A stretch of 64,000 bases of DNA. Source: a bacterium (GTDB lineage Bacteria; Desulfobacterota; Binatia; HRBIN30; CADEER01). Position numbers and translations under genes: made by a program. Position 1 is the stretch's first letter. Every line of letters starts with the position of its first letter. The DNA lies in contig JAHBUY010000001.1 in NCBI GenBank assembly GCA_019637795.1, positions 62,001-126,000 on the forward strand, in the 5' to 3' direction. A model generated the notes under the pieces. The model ran no database searches. It had not been told where the DNA came from and worked only from the letters and a program-made list of their open reading frames with translations. Positions 55,248 to 64,000 of the stretch are shown here, one piece after another.

Positions 55248-57350
55248 TCAACTGCCGCCCGCGGGTTGACCTGTCTCCGTCATGGCCTCCTTGCGGCTCA
55301 GGCGGATCTTCCCGGACTTGTCGATCTCCAGCACCTTGACGGGGATCTCATCCCCTTCCTTCAGCACGTCGGACACGCGCTGCACGCGGCCGGGGCCGAT
55401 CTGGGAAATGTGCAGCAGGCCGTCGGTGCCGGGCATGATCTCGACGAAGGCGCCGAAGTCCACGATGCGGACCACCTTGCCCTTGTAGATCTTGCCGACC
55501 TGCGCTTCCATCGTGATCCCTTCGATGATCTCGATGGCGCGCTTCATGCCGGCTTCCTCGCTGGAAGCGATGAAGACGGTCCCGTCGTCCTCGATGTCGA
55601 TCTTGCAGCCGGTCTCCTCGACGATGCCGCGGATCACCTTGCCACCGGGTCCGATGATGTCGCGGATCTTGTCCTGGCGGACCTTGATCGAGACGATGCG
55701 CGGCGCGTGCGCCGAGATGTCGCCGCGGGCCGTGTTGAGCGTCTGGTTCATCACGTTCAGGATGTGCAGACGGCCCTCGCGAGCCTGGGTGAGCGCCTGG
55801 CGCATGATGTCCTTGGTGACGCCGTGGATCTTGATGTCCATCTGCAGGGCGGTGATGCCCTCGGCCGTGCCGGCGACCTTGAAGTCCATGTCGCCGAGAT
55901 GATCCTCGTCGCCGAGGATGTCCGAGAGGACGGCGATGTCCTCGCCCTCCTTGATCAAGCCCATGGCGATGCCGGCAACCGGCGCCTTGATCGGCACGCC
56001 GGCGTCCATCAGCGACAGGCTGCCGGAGCAGACCGTGGCCATCGAAGACGACCCGTTCGACTCGAGAATCTCGGAGACGATGCGGATGGTGTAGGGAAAC
56101 GCCTTCTCGTCCGGCAGCACCGGCGTCAGGGCGCGTTCGGCCAAAGCGCCGTGACCGGTATCGCGCCGGCTGGGCCCGCGCAGCGGCTTCGTCTCGCCGA
56201 CACTGAACGGCGGGAAATTGTAGTGCAGCATGAACTTGCGGTAGTGCTCGCCGATCAGCGCGTCGATGCGCTGCTCGTCCGACGCCGTGCCGAGCGTGGT
56301 CGTCGCCAGCGCCTGCGTTTCGCCGCGGGTGAAGAGCGACGAACCGTGTGTGCGCGGCAGCACGTCGACCTCGCAACTGATCGGGCGGATGTCGGTCACT
56401 CCACGACCATCGACGCGCTTCTTCTCGGTGACGATCATCTCCCGCATGGCGCGGCTCTCGATGTCTTCGATGACCTCGTTGACCGCGGCGTCCTGCTCCG
56501 GGAACTGCGCCACCGCCGCCGCCCGCACCTCGCTGTGAGCCGCCGAGACAGCGGCGCGGCGCTCCATCTTGGCGACGACGGTCATCGCCTTGCGGAGGCG
56601 CGGCAGCGCCAGCTCCTCGACCACCTTGCGGAGGTTGGCGTCGATGTCGGCGACTGCCACCTCGCGCTTCGGCTTGCCGAGCTTGGTGCGCAGCTCCTCC
56701 TGCATCGCGATCAGCGGCTGCAAGGCGTCCAACGCCGTGTACAGCGCGTCGAGCATGACGTCCTCGGACAGCATCCTGGCGCCGCCCTCGACCATCACGA
56801 TGCTGTCCCTGGTGCCGGCGACCAGCAGGTTCAGGTCGCTCTCCCCCATCTGCGACAGATACGGATTGATGACGAACTTGCCGCCGATGCGCCCGATCCG
56901 CACCCCGGCGATGGGGCTGAGGAACGGGATGTCGGACACGTGCAGGGCCGTCGAGGCACCGAGCATGGCAACGGTGTCGGAGTCGTTCTCCTTGTCGAAC
57001 GACAGCACCGTGGCGATGATCTGCGTCTCGCACTTGTAGCCCTCGGCGAACAGCGGCCGGATCGGCCGGTCGATGAGCCGCGAGGTCAGAATCTCCTTCT
57101 CGCCCTGACGCCCCTCGCGCTTGAAGAAGCCGCCCGGGATCTTTCCGGCCGCGAAGGCCTTCTCCTGGTAGTCGACCGTCAGGGGAAAGAAGTCGATGCC
57201 CGGCCGCGTGCTCTGGCTGGCGACCGCGGTGGTCAGCACGACGGTCTCGCCGTACTGCACGAGCGCCGCTCCACTCGCCTGCTTCGCGAGCCGACCGACC
57301 TCGATGGACAAGGGTCGACCGTGAAAGTCGATTTCAACTTTGTGTTGCAT
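55248..57350 (-). CDS. pnp: polyribonucleotide nucleotidyltransferase
   Basis: The protein has 700 residues. Two RNase PH domains are present; the second has the catalytic [18 protein letters not shown] and [15 protein letters not shown] ([12 protein letters not shown]) and S1 ([19 protein letters not shown]) domains end it. PNPase degrades RNA by phosphorolysis and also makes tails. GGGAGG precedes the ATG, with a small hairpin just upstream that could serve the autoregulation known for pnp. Confidence 0.97.
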   Translation of the reverse strand: MQHKVEIDFHGRPLSIEVGRLAKQASGAALVQYGETVVLTTAVASQSTRPGIDFFPLTVDYQEKAFAAGKIPGGFFKREGRQGEKEILTSRLIDRPIRPLFAEGYKCETQIIATVLSFDKENDSDTVAMLGASTALHVSDIPFLSPIAGVRIGRIGGKFVINPYLSQMGESDLNLLVAGTRDSIVMVEGGARMLSEDVMLDALYTALDALQPLIAMQEELRTKLGKPKREVAVADIDANLRKVVEELALPRLRKAMTVVAKMERRAAVSAAHSEVRAAAVAQFPEQDAAVNEVIEDIESRAMREMIVTEKKRVDGRGVTDIRPISCEVDVLPRTHGSSLFTRGETQALATTTLGTASDEQRIDALIGEHYRKFMLHYNFPPFSVGETKPLRGPSRRDTGHGALAERALTPVLPDEKAFPYTIRIVSEILESNGSSSMATVCSGSLSLMDAGVPIKAPVAGIAMGLIKEGEDIAVLSDILGDEDHLGDMDFKVAGTAEGITALQMDIKIHGVTKDIMRQALTQAREGRLHILNVMNQTLNTARGDISAHAPRIVSIKVRQDKIRDIIGPGGKVIRGIVEETGCKIDIEDDGTVFIASSEEAGMKRAIEIIEGITMEAQVGKIYKGKVVRIVDFGAFVEIMPGTDGLLHISQIGPGRVQRVSDVLKEGDEIPVKVLEIDKSGKIRLSRKEAMTETGQPAGGS

Positions 57351-57360
57351 AGAACCTCCC

Positions 57361-57373
57361 GGGCGTGACGCCC
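57361..57373 (-). promoter_or_regulatory. small hairpin next to the pnp ribosome-binding site
   Basis: GGGCG-TCA-CGCCC directly abuts the GGGAGG site. In E. coli a leader hairpin cut by RNase III controls pnp; this one is shorter and the parallel is only suggestive. Confidence 0.3.
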
Positions 57374-57427
57374 TAGACGTGGGAGGGATGACCGTGTGAC
57401 GGAGAGGACCCGCTGGAGAGGAAGGAC

Positions 57428-57697
57428 TCAGCGGCGGAGCTTCAGCCGATCGATCACGCTCTTGTAGCGCTCGTTGTCGTAGCGCTTGAGGTAGTCGAGC
57501 AATCGGCGCCGCTGTCCCACGAGCTTGAGCAACCCGCGGCGAGAGTGGTGGTCCTTCGAATGGGTCTTGAAGTGCTCCGTCAGGTAGTCGATTCGCTCAC
57601 TCAGCAGCGCGATCTGGACTTCAGGCGACCCGGTGTCGGTTGGATGCTGGCGAAACTGTTCGACCAGCTCCTGTTTACGCTGCAGAGCGACTCCCAT
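57428..57697 (-). CDS. rpsO: 30S ribosomal protein S15
   Basis: The protein has 89 residues, the universal S15 length. The ATG at 57697 is preferred over the one just before it because GGAGG is four bases upstream. Signatures are [24 protein letters not shown] (central block), [21 protein letters not shown] and the [12 protein letters not shown] end. It binds the central domain of 16S rRNA. rpsO-pnp order is conserved across bacteria. Confidence 0.97.
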   Translation of the reverse strand: MGVALQRKQELVEQFRQHPTDTGSPEVQIALLSERIDYLTEHFKTHSKDHHSRRGLLKLVGQRRRLLDYLKRYDNERYKSVIDRLKLRR

Positions 57698-57713
57698 CAT
57701 TCCTCCGTTTTAT

Positions 57714-58622
57714 TCAACCGTGTTTGGTACCACGGGCATCCGATGCTGTAAAGGCAGGGGCCAGAACTCGTCCGTACCGCCAATGCCCCCGCTCCCGGAT
57801 CGCGACCGCCGCGAGCTCGCCCTGGGCATCGACTAGGGCGGCCACTGGCGCGGCGAGGCCGGCCAGACGCGACAGCGCGCTGCTCTTGCCCTGGCGCACG
57901 GCCCGCAGGCCCTGAGCGTCGAGGGTGACCGCCGGCAGGTGCGCCAGCGCGGCGCGGAGCGGAACGAAGCCGGCGGGATTGGCAGGATCGAAGGCGTCCA
58001 GCGCCACCGCCTGAGCGATGCCGAAGTCGCCGAAGCCGGTGCGACGCAGCTCGCGAAGATGCGCCACCGTGCCGAGGGCAATGCCGATCTCCTCGCCGAG
58101 CACCCGAACGTAGGTGCCCTTCGAGCACTCCACCTCGAGGCGCAATTGCGACGGGCCGGCCGGCTCCAGCACCAGGCGGTCGATGCGCACCGCGCGTTCC
58201 TCGCGCTCGACCTCGATGCCCTGTCGCGCCAGGCGGTAGAGCGGCACGCCGTCCTTCTTCAGCGCCGAGTACATCGGGGGCCGCTGGCGGATCTCGCCGC
58301 TGAAGCGGCGGACGACCTCGGCCAACGTCGCGGCATCGAGCGCCGGCACCGGCGCCTCCGAGACCACGGCGCCGGCGCGATCGCCGGTGTCGGTCGCCAC
58401 CCCGAGTTGGATGCGGCCGGTGTAGCGCTTGTCGGCGGAGTTGAGGAACTGGGCGATCTTGGTCCCTTCTCCGAGACAGAGCGGCAGGAGGCCGGTGGCG
58501 AAGGGATCGAGGGTGCCGAGATGCCCGACCTTGGCGCCGCGTGCTAGCTGACGCTTGATGCGGCGCACGACCTCGGCCGAGGTCAGCCCCTCCGGCTTGT
58601 CTATCAGCAGGATGCCGTTCAC
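57714..58622 (-). CDS. truB: tRNA pseudouridine(55) synthase
   Basis: The protein has 302 residues. The catalytic Asp is in GHLGTLDPFATGLLP; other motifs are GILLIDKPEGLTS, QRPPMYSALKKDG and CSKGTYVRVLGEEIG. The C-terminal PUA-like region follows. It modifies U55 in the T loop of tRNAs. It overlaps rbfA by ATGA. Its last codons contain the promoter for rpsO. Confidence 0.96.
   Translation of the reverse strand: MNGILLIDKPEGLTSAEVVRRIKRQLARGAKVGHLGTLDPFATGLLPLCLGEGTKIAQFLNSADKRYTGRIQLGVATDTGDRAGAVVSEAPVPALDAATLAEVVRRFSGEIRQRPPMYSALKKDGVPLYRLARQGIEVEREERAVRIDRLVLEPAGPSQLRLEVECSKGTYVRVLGEEIGIALGTVAHLRELRRTGFGDFGIAQAVALDAFDPANPAGFVPLRAALAHLPAVTLDAQGLRAVRQGKSSALSRLAGLAAPVAALVDAQGELAAVAIRERGHWRYGRVLAPAFTASDARGTKHG
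57724..57752 (-). promoter_or_regulatory. candidate sigma-70 promoter for rpsO-pnp
   Basis: Minus strand TTTACA (57752-57747), 17 bases, TACCAA (57729-57724), inside the last codons of truB. The leader is ~20 bases and carries GGAGG. Confidence 0.45.
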
Positions 58623-58972
58623 GACTGCTCGTCCGAAGGCGGCAGGTCCTTGAGCAGGCGCGCCAGGCGCTCCGCCTCCTCGAGGCTGTCGTCGAGCTCG
58701 AAGACGATCTCGGGGGCGACGCGGAGATTGAGCTGGCGGGCGATCTGGCCACGCACGAACCCCGCGGCGCTGCGCAGTCCGCGCAGCGAGCGGTGGCGCT
58801 GCTCGTCGTCGCCCAGGGTGCTGAAGTAGACGCGGGCGTGGCGCAGATCCGGCGACACCCGGACGCCGGTGATGGTGACCAGACCGATGCGCGGATCCTT
58901 GATCTCGCGCACCAGGAGACCGGCGACCAGCTCCTGGATCGCCTCGCCGACGCGGTCCGTGCGCCGGCTCAT
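58619..58972 (-). CDS. rbfA: ribosome-binding factor A
   Basis: The protein has 117 residues. The KH-like fold shows RVGEAIQELVAGLLVREIKDPRIGLVTITGVRVSPDLRHARVYFS (spanning residues 6-50) and the PEIVFELDDSLEEAERL end. RbfA matures the 5' end of 16S rRNA. It precedes truB with an ATGA overlap and follows the DUF503 gene by 21 bases. Confidence 0.95.
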   Translation of the reverse strand: MSRRTDRVGEAIQELVAGLLVREIKDPRIGLVTITGVRVSPDLRHARVYFSTLGDDEQRHRSLRGLRSAAGFVRGQIARQLNLRVAPEIVFELDDSLEEAERLARLLKDLPPSDEQS

Positions 58973-58993
58973 CCGGTCCCCGCGCGGCGGCGC

Positions 58994-59281
58994 TCAGACG
59001 TGGAAGAGCTCGATCTCGTCGGCGCCGACCTCGGCGACGTGCAGGTCGTCGATGAAACGGACCACCTGGCGCAACGCCCCCTCGACGTAGCCAGCGTCAC
59101 TCCCGACCTGCGATACCCCCAGGGTCGTGCGCTGCCAGAGGTCCTGATCGTCGCATTCGGCGATGGAAACATTGAACGTGTTGGAAACGCGCGCCTTGAT
59201 CTTGTTGAGCACGCCGCGCTTGCCCTTGAGCGAATGGTTCTCCGGGATGAAGAGGGTGAGCTTGAGCACGCCGACGACCAT
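58994..59281 (-). CDS. DUF503 (YlxP-like) protein
   Basis: The protein has 95 residues. Signatures are GVLKLTLFIPENHSLKGKR and the AECDDQDLWQRTTLGVSQVG block, as in YlxP/DUF503. The family is of unknown function and almost always sits between infB and rbfA, as here, which suggests a part in ribosome assembly or translation. It starts 12 bases after the infB stop. Confidence 0.92.
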   Translation of the reverse strand: MVVGVLKLTLFIPENHSLKGKRGVLNKIKARVSNTFNVSIAECDDQDLWQRTTLGVSQVGSDAGYVEGALRQVVRFIDDLHVAEVGADEIELFHV

Positions 59282-59293
59282 CGGCCGCGCCGC

Positions 59294-62041
59294 TCAGAGC
59301 GACCGCTCAGCCGTGGCGCCGCGGGCGGGCGTGCTCAGCCGGCGCGCCACCTGCTCCATCTCGTAGGCCTCGATGACATCGCCGACCTTGACGTCGGAGA
59401 AGTTGTCGAGGCCGATGCCACACTCGTACCCGGTCTGCACCTCGCGCGCGTCGTCCTTGAATCGCTTGAGGCTGCCGATCTTGCCGTTGTGCACGACGAT
59501 GCTGTCGCGGACGAGGCGAGCCTGGGCGTTGCGGGTGATCTTGCCGTCGGTGACGTAGCAGCCGGCGATGAGGCCGATGCCGGGAATGTTGAACGTATTG
59601 CGCACCTCGGCGCGCCCGAGGACCTTCTCCTTGTAGGTCGGCTCGAGCAGACCCTCCATGGCATCGCGGACGTCGTTGATGGCGTCGTAGATGATCTCGT
59701 ACAGCCGGATATCGACGCCTTCGCGCTCGCCGGCGAGGGTCGCCTTCGCCTCGGGACGGACATTGAAGCCGATGACGACGGCGTTCGACGCCGATGCCAG
59801 CATCACGTCGCTCTCGGTGATGCCGCCCACGGAGGCGTGAATCACCTTCAGGCGTACCTCGTCGGCGGACAGGCGCGACAGCGCGTCCGACAGCGCCTCG
59901 GCCGAACCCTGCACGTCGGCCTTGATGACGATGCGCAGTTCCTTCGTGTCGCCGGCCTGCACCTGGCGGTACAGGTCCTCGAGCGAGACCTTCGATGTCT
60001 TGAGCAGCGACGCCTCGCGGTGCTTGGCGGCGCGATGCTCGGCGACCTGACGGGCGGTCGCCTCGTCGGCGACGACCACGAATGAGCTGCCGGCCTCCGG
60101 CACCGACGGCAACCCGAGGATCTCCACCGGCGTCGACGGATCGGCGACTGTCACCTTGTGGCCGCGATCGTCGATCATGGCACGGACGCGACCGGCGAAC
60201 GGACCGCAGACGAAGGGATCGCCGGGCTTCAACGTGCCTTCCTGGACCAGCACCGTGGCCACCGGACCGCGCCCGCGGTCGAGCTTGGCCTCGACGATGG
60301 TGCCGCGCGCCGGCTTGTCCGGATTCGCCTTGAGCTCCAGCAGATCGGCCTGCAGCAGCAGCATCTCGAGCAGCGTCGGCAGCCCCTCGCGGGTCTTCGC
60401 CGACACCGGCACCGTGACCGTATCGCCGCCCCAGTCCTCCGGAACCAGTCCGTGATTGGCGAGGTCCTGACGGATGCGCTCGAGATTGGCCTCGGGCTTG
60501 TCGATCTTGTTGATCGCCACCACCATCGGCACGCTGGCGGCTCGGGCGTGGTTGATGGCTTCCACTGTCTGCGGCATCACGCCGTCGTCGGCGGCAACGA
60601 CGAGGATGACGATGTCGGTCACCTTGGCGCCGCGGGCGCGCATGGCGGTGAAGGCCTCGTGGCCCGGGGTGTCGAGGAAGGTGACGCGGCGCCCGTGCAC
60701 GTCGACGGTGTAGGCGCCGATGTGCTGGGTGATGCCACCCGCCTCGCCCGCGGTCACGTTGGTCTCGCGCACGGCGTCGAGCAGCGACGTCTTGCCGTGG
60801 TCGACGTGGCCCATGATCGTCACCACCGGCGGACGCGACTGCAGGTGTTCGTCGCTGCTCGCCTCGTGGCCAACCTCGACCGCTGCCTCGGCGTCGAAGG
60901 TCACGTTCTCGACGTTGTAACCGAACTCGGAGGCGATCAGCGTCGCGGTGTCGGCGTCGAGCAGTTGGTTGATGGTGGCCATCATCCCCTGCTCCATCAG
61001 CTTCTTCACCACCTCGCCGGCCTTGACGCCCATCGCCTTGGCGAGATCGCCGACCGACACGACCTCGGAGATGCGAACGACGCGCTTGCTGGCCTTCGGC
61101 TGCGTGATCTCGGTCTGCCGCTGCTCCTTGCCCGGCAGCGCCCGCTTCTTGCGCGGCAGCCGCGAGCCGAGCCGCTTGTCGCGATCGCCGATCTCGGCGA
61201 ACTCCGGCTTCTGGATGACGCGCCGCTTCTTCTTCTTGCCGCGCTCCTCGGTCGGCGGCATCGGTGGCATCTCGGGCGTCGCGCCCGCAGGCCCACGACC
61301 GCGACCGGCCGCCGCGCCGCCCGCCGGCCGTGTCGTGCGTGTGGCCGCGATACGCGCCGCTTCCGCTTTCTTGAGATCGATGCGACCCAGCACCTTGGGA
61401 CCGAAGGGCCGATCGAGCGACGGCTCGGCGGGCGTGATCGTCCGCTCCACCAGCGGCGTCTTGGGCGCCGGCTTCGGCGGTGCCGGCACCGGCGGGCGCG
61501 CAACCACCGGCGGCGGGGGCGTTGGCGCAGGAGCGGCCTCCTCGACGGGCGTTTCGACGAGTGGCGGGGCCGGCGCCACGGCCGCTTCCTCGACCACCTG
61601 TTCGGGTTCCGGGAGCGGCGGTTCCTCGATCAACGGCTCCGGCATCGGCGGCAGCGGCGGCGGCACGTCGAAGGGCTCCGCGAGCGGTTCCGGCGCGGCG
61701 AACGCCTGCAGTACCTCACCCTGGATGCCGATCGGCTCCAGCGGCTCGATCAACCCGGGCTCGATCTCCGGCGTGGCCGCGGCGCGGCGGCGAATCACCT
61801 TGCTGCCGACCCGGCGTTCGACGACCGTCGCGCCGGTTTCACCGACCACCACGCGCTCGCCACCGATCGTCACCTGCGGCTTCTCGACGAAGCCGAGCTC
61901 CTCGGCGGCGCGCTGTACCTCCTCGTCGGTCAACGAGCTCTGCGCACGCTTGTTGCGCAGCCCGATCTTCTCGAGGCGGCCGCTGAGGTCCTTGGGTTCG
62001 AGGCCCCACTCTTTCGCTAGCTCGTGTACCCTACGCGACAT
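59294..62041 (-). CDS. infB: translation initiation factor IF-2
   Basis: The protein has 915 residues. An N-terminal IF2_N module ([20 protein letters not shown]) is followed by a ~180-residue Pro/Glu/Ala-rich linker. A second IF2_N-like segment ([20 protein letters not shown]) precedes the G domain, which has [20 protein letters not shown] and NKIDKP. Domains II-IV finish it, including the fMet-tRNA binding C2. IF-2 places initiator tRNA on the 30S subunit. Confidence 0.97.
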   Translation of the reverse strand: MSRRVHELAKEWGLEPKDLSGRLEKIGLRNKRAQSSLTDEEVQRAAEELGFVEKPQVTIGGERVVVGETGATVVERRVGSKVIRRRAAATPEIEPGLIEPLEPIGIQGEVLQAFAAPEPLAEPFDVPPPLPPMPEPLIEEPPLPEPEQVVEEAAVAPAPPLVETPVEEAAPAPTPPPPVVARPPVPAPPKPAPKTPLVERTITPAEPSLDRPFGPKVLGRIDLKKAEAARIAATRTTRPAGGAAAGRGRGPAGATPEMPPMPPTEERGKKKKRRVIQKPEFAEIGDRDKRLGSRLPRKKRALPGKEQRQTEITQPKASKRVVRISEVVSVGDLAKAMGVKAGEVVKKLMEQGMMATINQLLDADTATLIASEFGYNVENVTFDAEAAVEVGHEASSDEHLQSRPPVVTIMGHVDHGKTSLLDAVRETNVTAGEAGGITQHIGAYTVDVHGRRVTFLDTPGHEAFTAMRARGAKVTDIVILVVAADDGVMPQTVEAINHARAASVPMVVAINKIDKPEANLERIRQDLANHGLVPEDWGGDTVTVPVSAKTREGLPTLLEMLLLQADLLELKANPDKPARGTIVEAKLDRGRGPVATVLVQEGTLKPGDPFVCGPFAGRVRAMIDDRGHKVTVADPSTPVEILGLPSVPEAGSSFVVVADEATARQVAEHRAAKHREASLLKTSKVSLEDLYRQVQAGDTKELRIVIKADVQGSAEALSDALSRLSADEVRLKVIHASVGGITESDVMLASASNAVVIGFNVRPEAKATLAGEREGVDIRLYEIIYDAINDVRDAMEGLLEPTYKEKVLGRAEVRNTFNIPGIGLIAGCYVTDGKITRNAQARLVRDSIVVHNGKIGSLKRFKDDAREVQTGYECGIGLDNFSDVKVGDVIEAYEMEQVARRLSTPARGATAERSL

Positions 62042-62053
62042 CTGCCTCGTCCC

Positions 62054-62332
62054 TCACTCACCGGCATCCGACAGGAGCGCCGCGACCAGCGCGGCACGCG
62101 CCGGCCGATCGACCGTCGCCCTTAGCGAGCGGAGCGGCCCTTTGCGCTTGGCAAACCGATCCCAGCAGTCCCGACGGCGGTGGAGATAGCCACCGCGGCC
62201 ACCGGCGCGACGCGAGACGTCGAGCGCCAACGCGCCGTCGGCAGCGCGCACGACGCGCAGGAGCCCGCCCTGCGGCGCCGCGGCGCCACAGCCCATACAG
62301 GTCCGGATGGGAACGTGAAGCGCGTCTCTCAC
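62054..62332 (-). CDS. ylxR: YlxR (DUF448) RNA-binding protein
   Basis: The protein has 92 residues. The signature RTCMGCGAA and GGRGGYLHRRRDCWDR match YlxR, which is known to bind nucleic acid and sits between nusA and infB. It starts with a GTG that overlaps the nusA stop (GTGA), implying coupling. Confidence 0.92.
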   Translation of the reverse strand: MRDALHVPIRTCMGCGAAAPQGGLLRVVRAADGALALDVSRRAGGRGGYLHRRRDCWDRFAKRKGPLRSLRATVDRPARAALVAALLSDAGE

Positions 62333-63693
62333 GCCTGCTCCTCGGAGCCACCCGCGATCGGCGACACGAGCGCCTCGCTCGCTGCTGCGGCGGCATCCTC
62401 GGCGGCGGCAGCCGCCGCCGCTTCGGCCTGGCGGCGCAGGTCCTCGACATGGGCCCGAGCCGCCGCCAGGATGGTGGGGATCTTCTCCGGCACCAGGCCA
62501 TCCACGTCCGCCAGCGCCGCCTCGTCCGCCTGCGCCACCTCCTCGGCCGACTTGAAGCCGTGCTGGAACAGCAGCTCGGCCGTCACGTCGCCGACACCCG
62601 GAATGGCGCCCAGTGACAGCCGGGCGCGACGCGACTCCTCCTCGGCCTCGGCTTCGCTGCGCACCTCGAGGTTCCAGCCGGTGAGCCGCGACGCCAGACG
62701 GACGTTCTGGCCCTTCTTGCCGATCGCCAGCGACAATTGGTCGTCCGGAACGATGACCTCCATGGCGTGCGCGTCCTCGTCCATGACGATCTTCGAGACC
62801 CGTGCCGGCGCCATGGCGCGGACGACGAACTCGGCGTGGTCGGGCGTCCAGTGGACGATGTCAATCTTCTCGCCGCGCAATTCCTGCACGACGCTCTGCA
62901 CCCGCGTGCCTTTCATGCCGACGCAGGCGCCGACCGGATCGACATCGCTGTCGTGCGACACGACGGCGATCTTGGCCCGCCCCCCCGGCTCGCGCGCAGC
63001 GCCCTTCACCTCGACGATGCCCTCGTAGATCTCGGGCACCTCCTGCTCGAACAGCTTGATCAGGAATCCCGGGTGGGTGCGCGACAGCACGATCTGTGGC
63101 CCCTTGCCGCCCATCTCGACGTCGACGATGTAGGCGCGGATCCGATCGCCCTGGCGGTACCGTTCACGTGGGATCTGCTCTTTCTCGGGAAGAATCGCGT
63201 CGGTGCGGCCGAGATTCACGATGATGTTCTTCTTCTCGAAGCGCTGGACGATGCCGGAGTGCGTGAGCTCGCCCTTCCGGTCCTTGAACTCGTTGTAGAT
63301 GATGTCGCGCTCCGCGTCGCGCAGGCGCTGGATCAGGTTCTGCTTGGCGGCCTGCGCGGCGATGCGGCCGTAGGACTGCGCGAGCTTCTCGAGGAGCTCG
63401 TCGCCGACTTGTGCCTCCGGATCGAGGTTCCTGCGCGCATCGTCGAGCGAGATCTCGAGCTCGGCGTTGGTCACCTCCGGAACGACGGTGAGGATCTTGA
63501 ACAGCTCGACCTCGCCGATCTCCGGATTGAACTGCGCCTCGATGCGCATGTCGCCGCCGATGACTTTCTTGGCGGCTGACAGCATGGCGTTCTCGACCGC
63601 CTGCACGACGATCGAGCGATCGATGCCCTTCTCCTTGCTGACCTGTTCGATGACCCGTGCGAGATCGAGACCCGGAGGCCCGCCATGCTGCAT
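62329..63693 (-). CDS. nusA: transcription termination/antitermination factor NusA
   Basis: The protein has 454 residues. The N-terminal polymerase-binding domain is followed by S1 ([23 protein letters not shown]), two KH domains ([15 protein letters not shown] and [19 protein letters not shown]) and a helix-hairpin-helix C-terminus ([16 protein letters not shown]). The last 45 residues are Ala/Glu-rich. I take the ATG at 63693 because GAGG is eight bases upstream; a GTG three codons earlier is possible. Confidence 0.97.
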   Translation of the reverse strand: MQHGGPPGLDLARVIEQVSKEKGIDRSIVVQAVENAMLSAAKKVIGGDMRIEAQFNPEIGEVELFKILTVVPEVTNAELEISLDDARRNLDPEAQVGDELLEKLAQSYGRIAAQAAKQNLIQRLRDAERDIIYNEFKDRKGELTHSGIVQRFEKKNIIVNLGRTDAILPEKEQIPRERYRQGDRIRAYIVDVEMGGKGPQIVLSRTHPGFLIKLFEQEVPEIYEGIVEVKGAAREPGGRAKIAVVSHDSDVDPVGACVGMKGTRVQSVVQELRGEKIDIVHWTPDHAEFVVRAMAPARVSKIVMDEDAHAMEVIVPDDQLSLAIGKKGQNVRLASRLTGWNLEVRSEAEAEEESRRARLSLGAIPGVGDVTAELLFQHGFKSAEEVAQADEAALADVDGLVPEKIPTILAAARAHVEDLRRQAEAAAAAAAEDAAAAASEALVSPIAGGSEEQA

Positions 63694-63708
63694 AACGTTC
63701 ACCTCGGT

Positions 63709-64000
63709 TCAGCGCCCGGAGGCCCGCCGCCGCTGCTGCTGCGGCTCCGGAAACTCGTGCTCGTAATTGGCCTGAGCGATCGTGTCGAAGGCGACGAAGC
63801 GCTCGCCGTCGCCGACCGCACAGACGATGCCGTCGTGGCGGACCTCCTTCAGGACCCCCAAGAAAGCGCGGCGGCCGTCGCCCGCGTCGATCATCCGCAC
63901 CCGTACCCGCTTGCCGATGTAACGGCGGAAGTGGTCCGGTTGACGCAGACGGCGGTTGATGCCGGGCGACGACACCTCGAGTGTGTAACTGCCCGGGACG
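63709..64000 (-). CDS. rimP: ribosome maturation factor RimP, C-terminal part
   Basis: The frame is open to the window edge, so about half of the protein is missing. The visible part starts with [30 protein letters not shown], the RimP hallmark (about residues 3-32 here), followed by the SH3-like domain with FLGVLKEV. RimP matures the 30S subunit. It stands first in the conserved rimP-nusA-ylxR-infB order. Confidence 0.93.
   Translation of the reverse strand, partial: VPGSYTLEVSSPGINRRLRQPDHFRRYIGKRVRVRMIDAGDGRRAFLGVLKEVRHDGIVCAVGDGERFVAFDTIAQANYEHEFPEPQQQRRRASGR

Overview
The window is GC-rich chromosomal DNA from a Gram-negative bacterium. It carries outer-membrane and LPS genes (lolA, lptE, lpxC, murJ), an RNase J, NtrB/NtrC/NtrY-type regulators, and a ribosome/translation gene order (rimP-nusA-ylxR-infB-DUF503-rbfA-truB-rpsO-pnp-M16 peptidase-dut-purSQLF) familiar from deltaproteobacterial lineages. 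I infer a Desulfobacterota/Binatota-like organism; no rRNA is present to settle it. I saw no tRNA, rRNA, CRISPR array, insertion sequence, integrase or phage gene, so this looks like core chromosome.

Layout. Positions 1-4,000: end of an NDH-2 gene, an exported M28 peptidase, a small exported protein, yajQ and lolA; 4,000-8,000: ftsK and RNase J. Genes from RNase J down to yajQ form one leftward cluster. Positions 8,500-14,300: ssb, an exported unknown, a SemiSWEET transporter, an M16 peptidase, pyrE, an isochorismatase-like hydrolase and three small unknowns. Positions 14,900-19,500: the prkA-yeaH-spoVR stress operon behind a long leader. Positions 19,500-29,900: an exported CxxCH protein, a GspE/PilB ATPase with an extra GHKL-like domain, ispF-moeA, ntrB-ntrC-thiE and dnaB. 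Positions 30,100-35,050: a SPOR-tagged D,D-carboxypeptidase facing an NtrY kinase whose downstream partner is a receiver domain fused to LpxC. Positions 35,200-38,400: yebC-ruvC-ruvA-ruvB-DUF2905. Positions 38,500-44,900: grxC, mazG, murJ, rpsT, lptE, leuS. Positions 45,000-48,700: nrdR-ribD-ribBA-ribH-nusB. Positions 48,800-64,000: purine genes, dut, an M16 peptidase, pnp, rpsO and the infB/nusA cluster, ending in a cut rimP.

Many neighbouring genes overlap by ATGA, GTGA or TGATG, which implies tight translational coupling. Promoters of the form TTGnnn-N17/18-TAnnnn recur upstream of operons. Several sit so close to the start codon (6-7 bases after the -10 box) that the transcripts should be leaderless (grxC, mazG, the gene at 12785-13450, probably ntrY). 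Two sigma-54-type -24/-12 elements stand upstream of a 69-residue unknown gene and of the GspE/GHKL fusion.

The strongest candidates for something undescribed are: (1) the NtrY kinase next to a REC-LpxC fusion, which would put the committed step of lipid A synthesis under direct phosphorelay control; (2) the GspE/PilB-type ATPase carrying a degenerate RsbW-like GHKL domain behind a possible sigma-54 promoter; (3) a RibBA whose RibB half has lost its catalytic residues; and (4) recurrent leaderless promoters.
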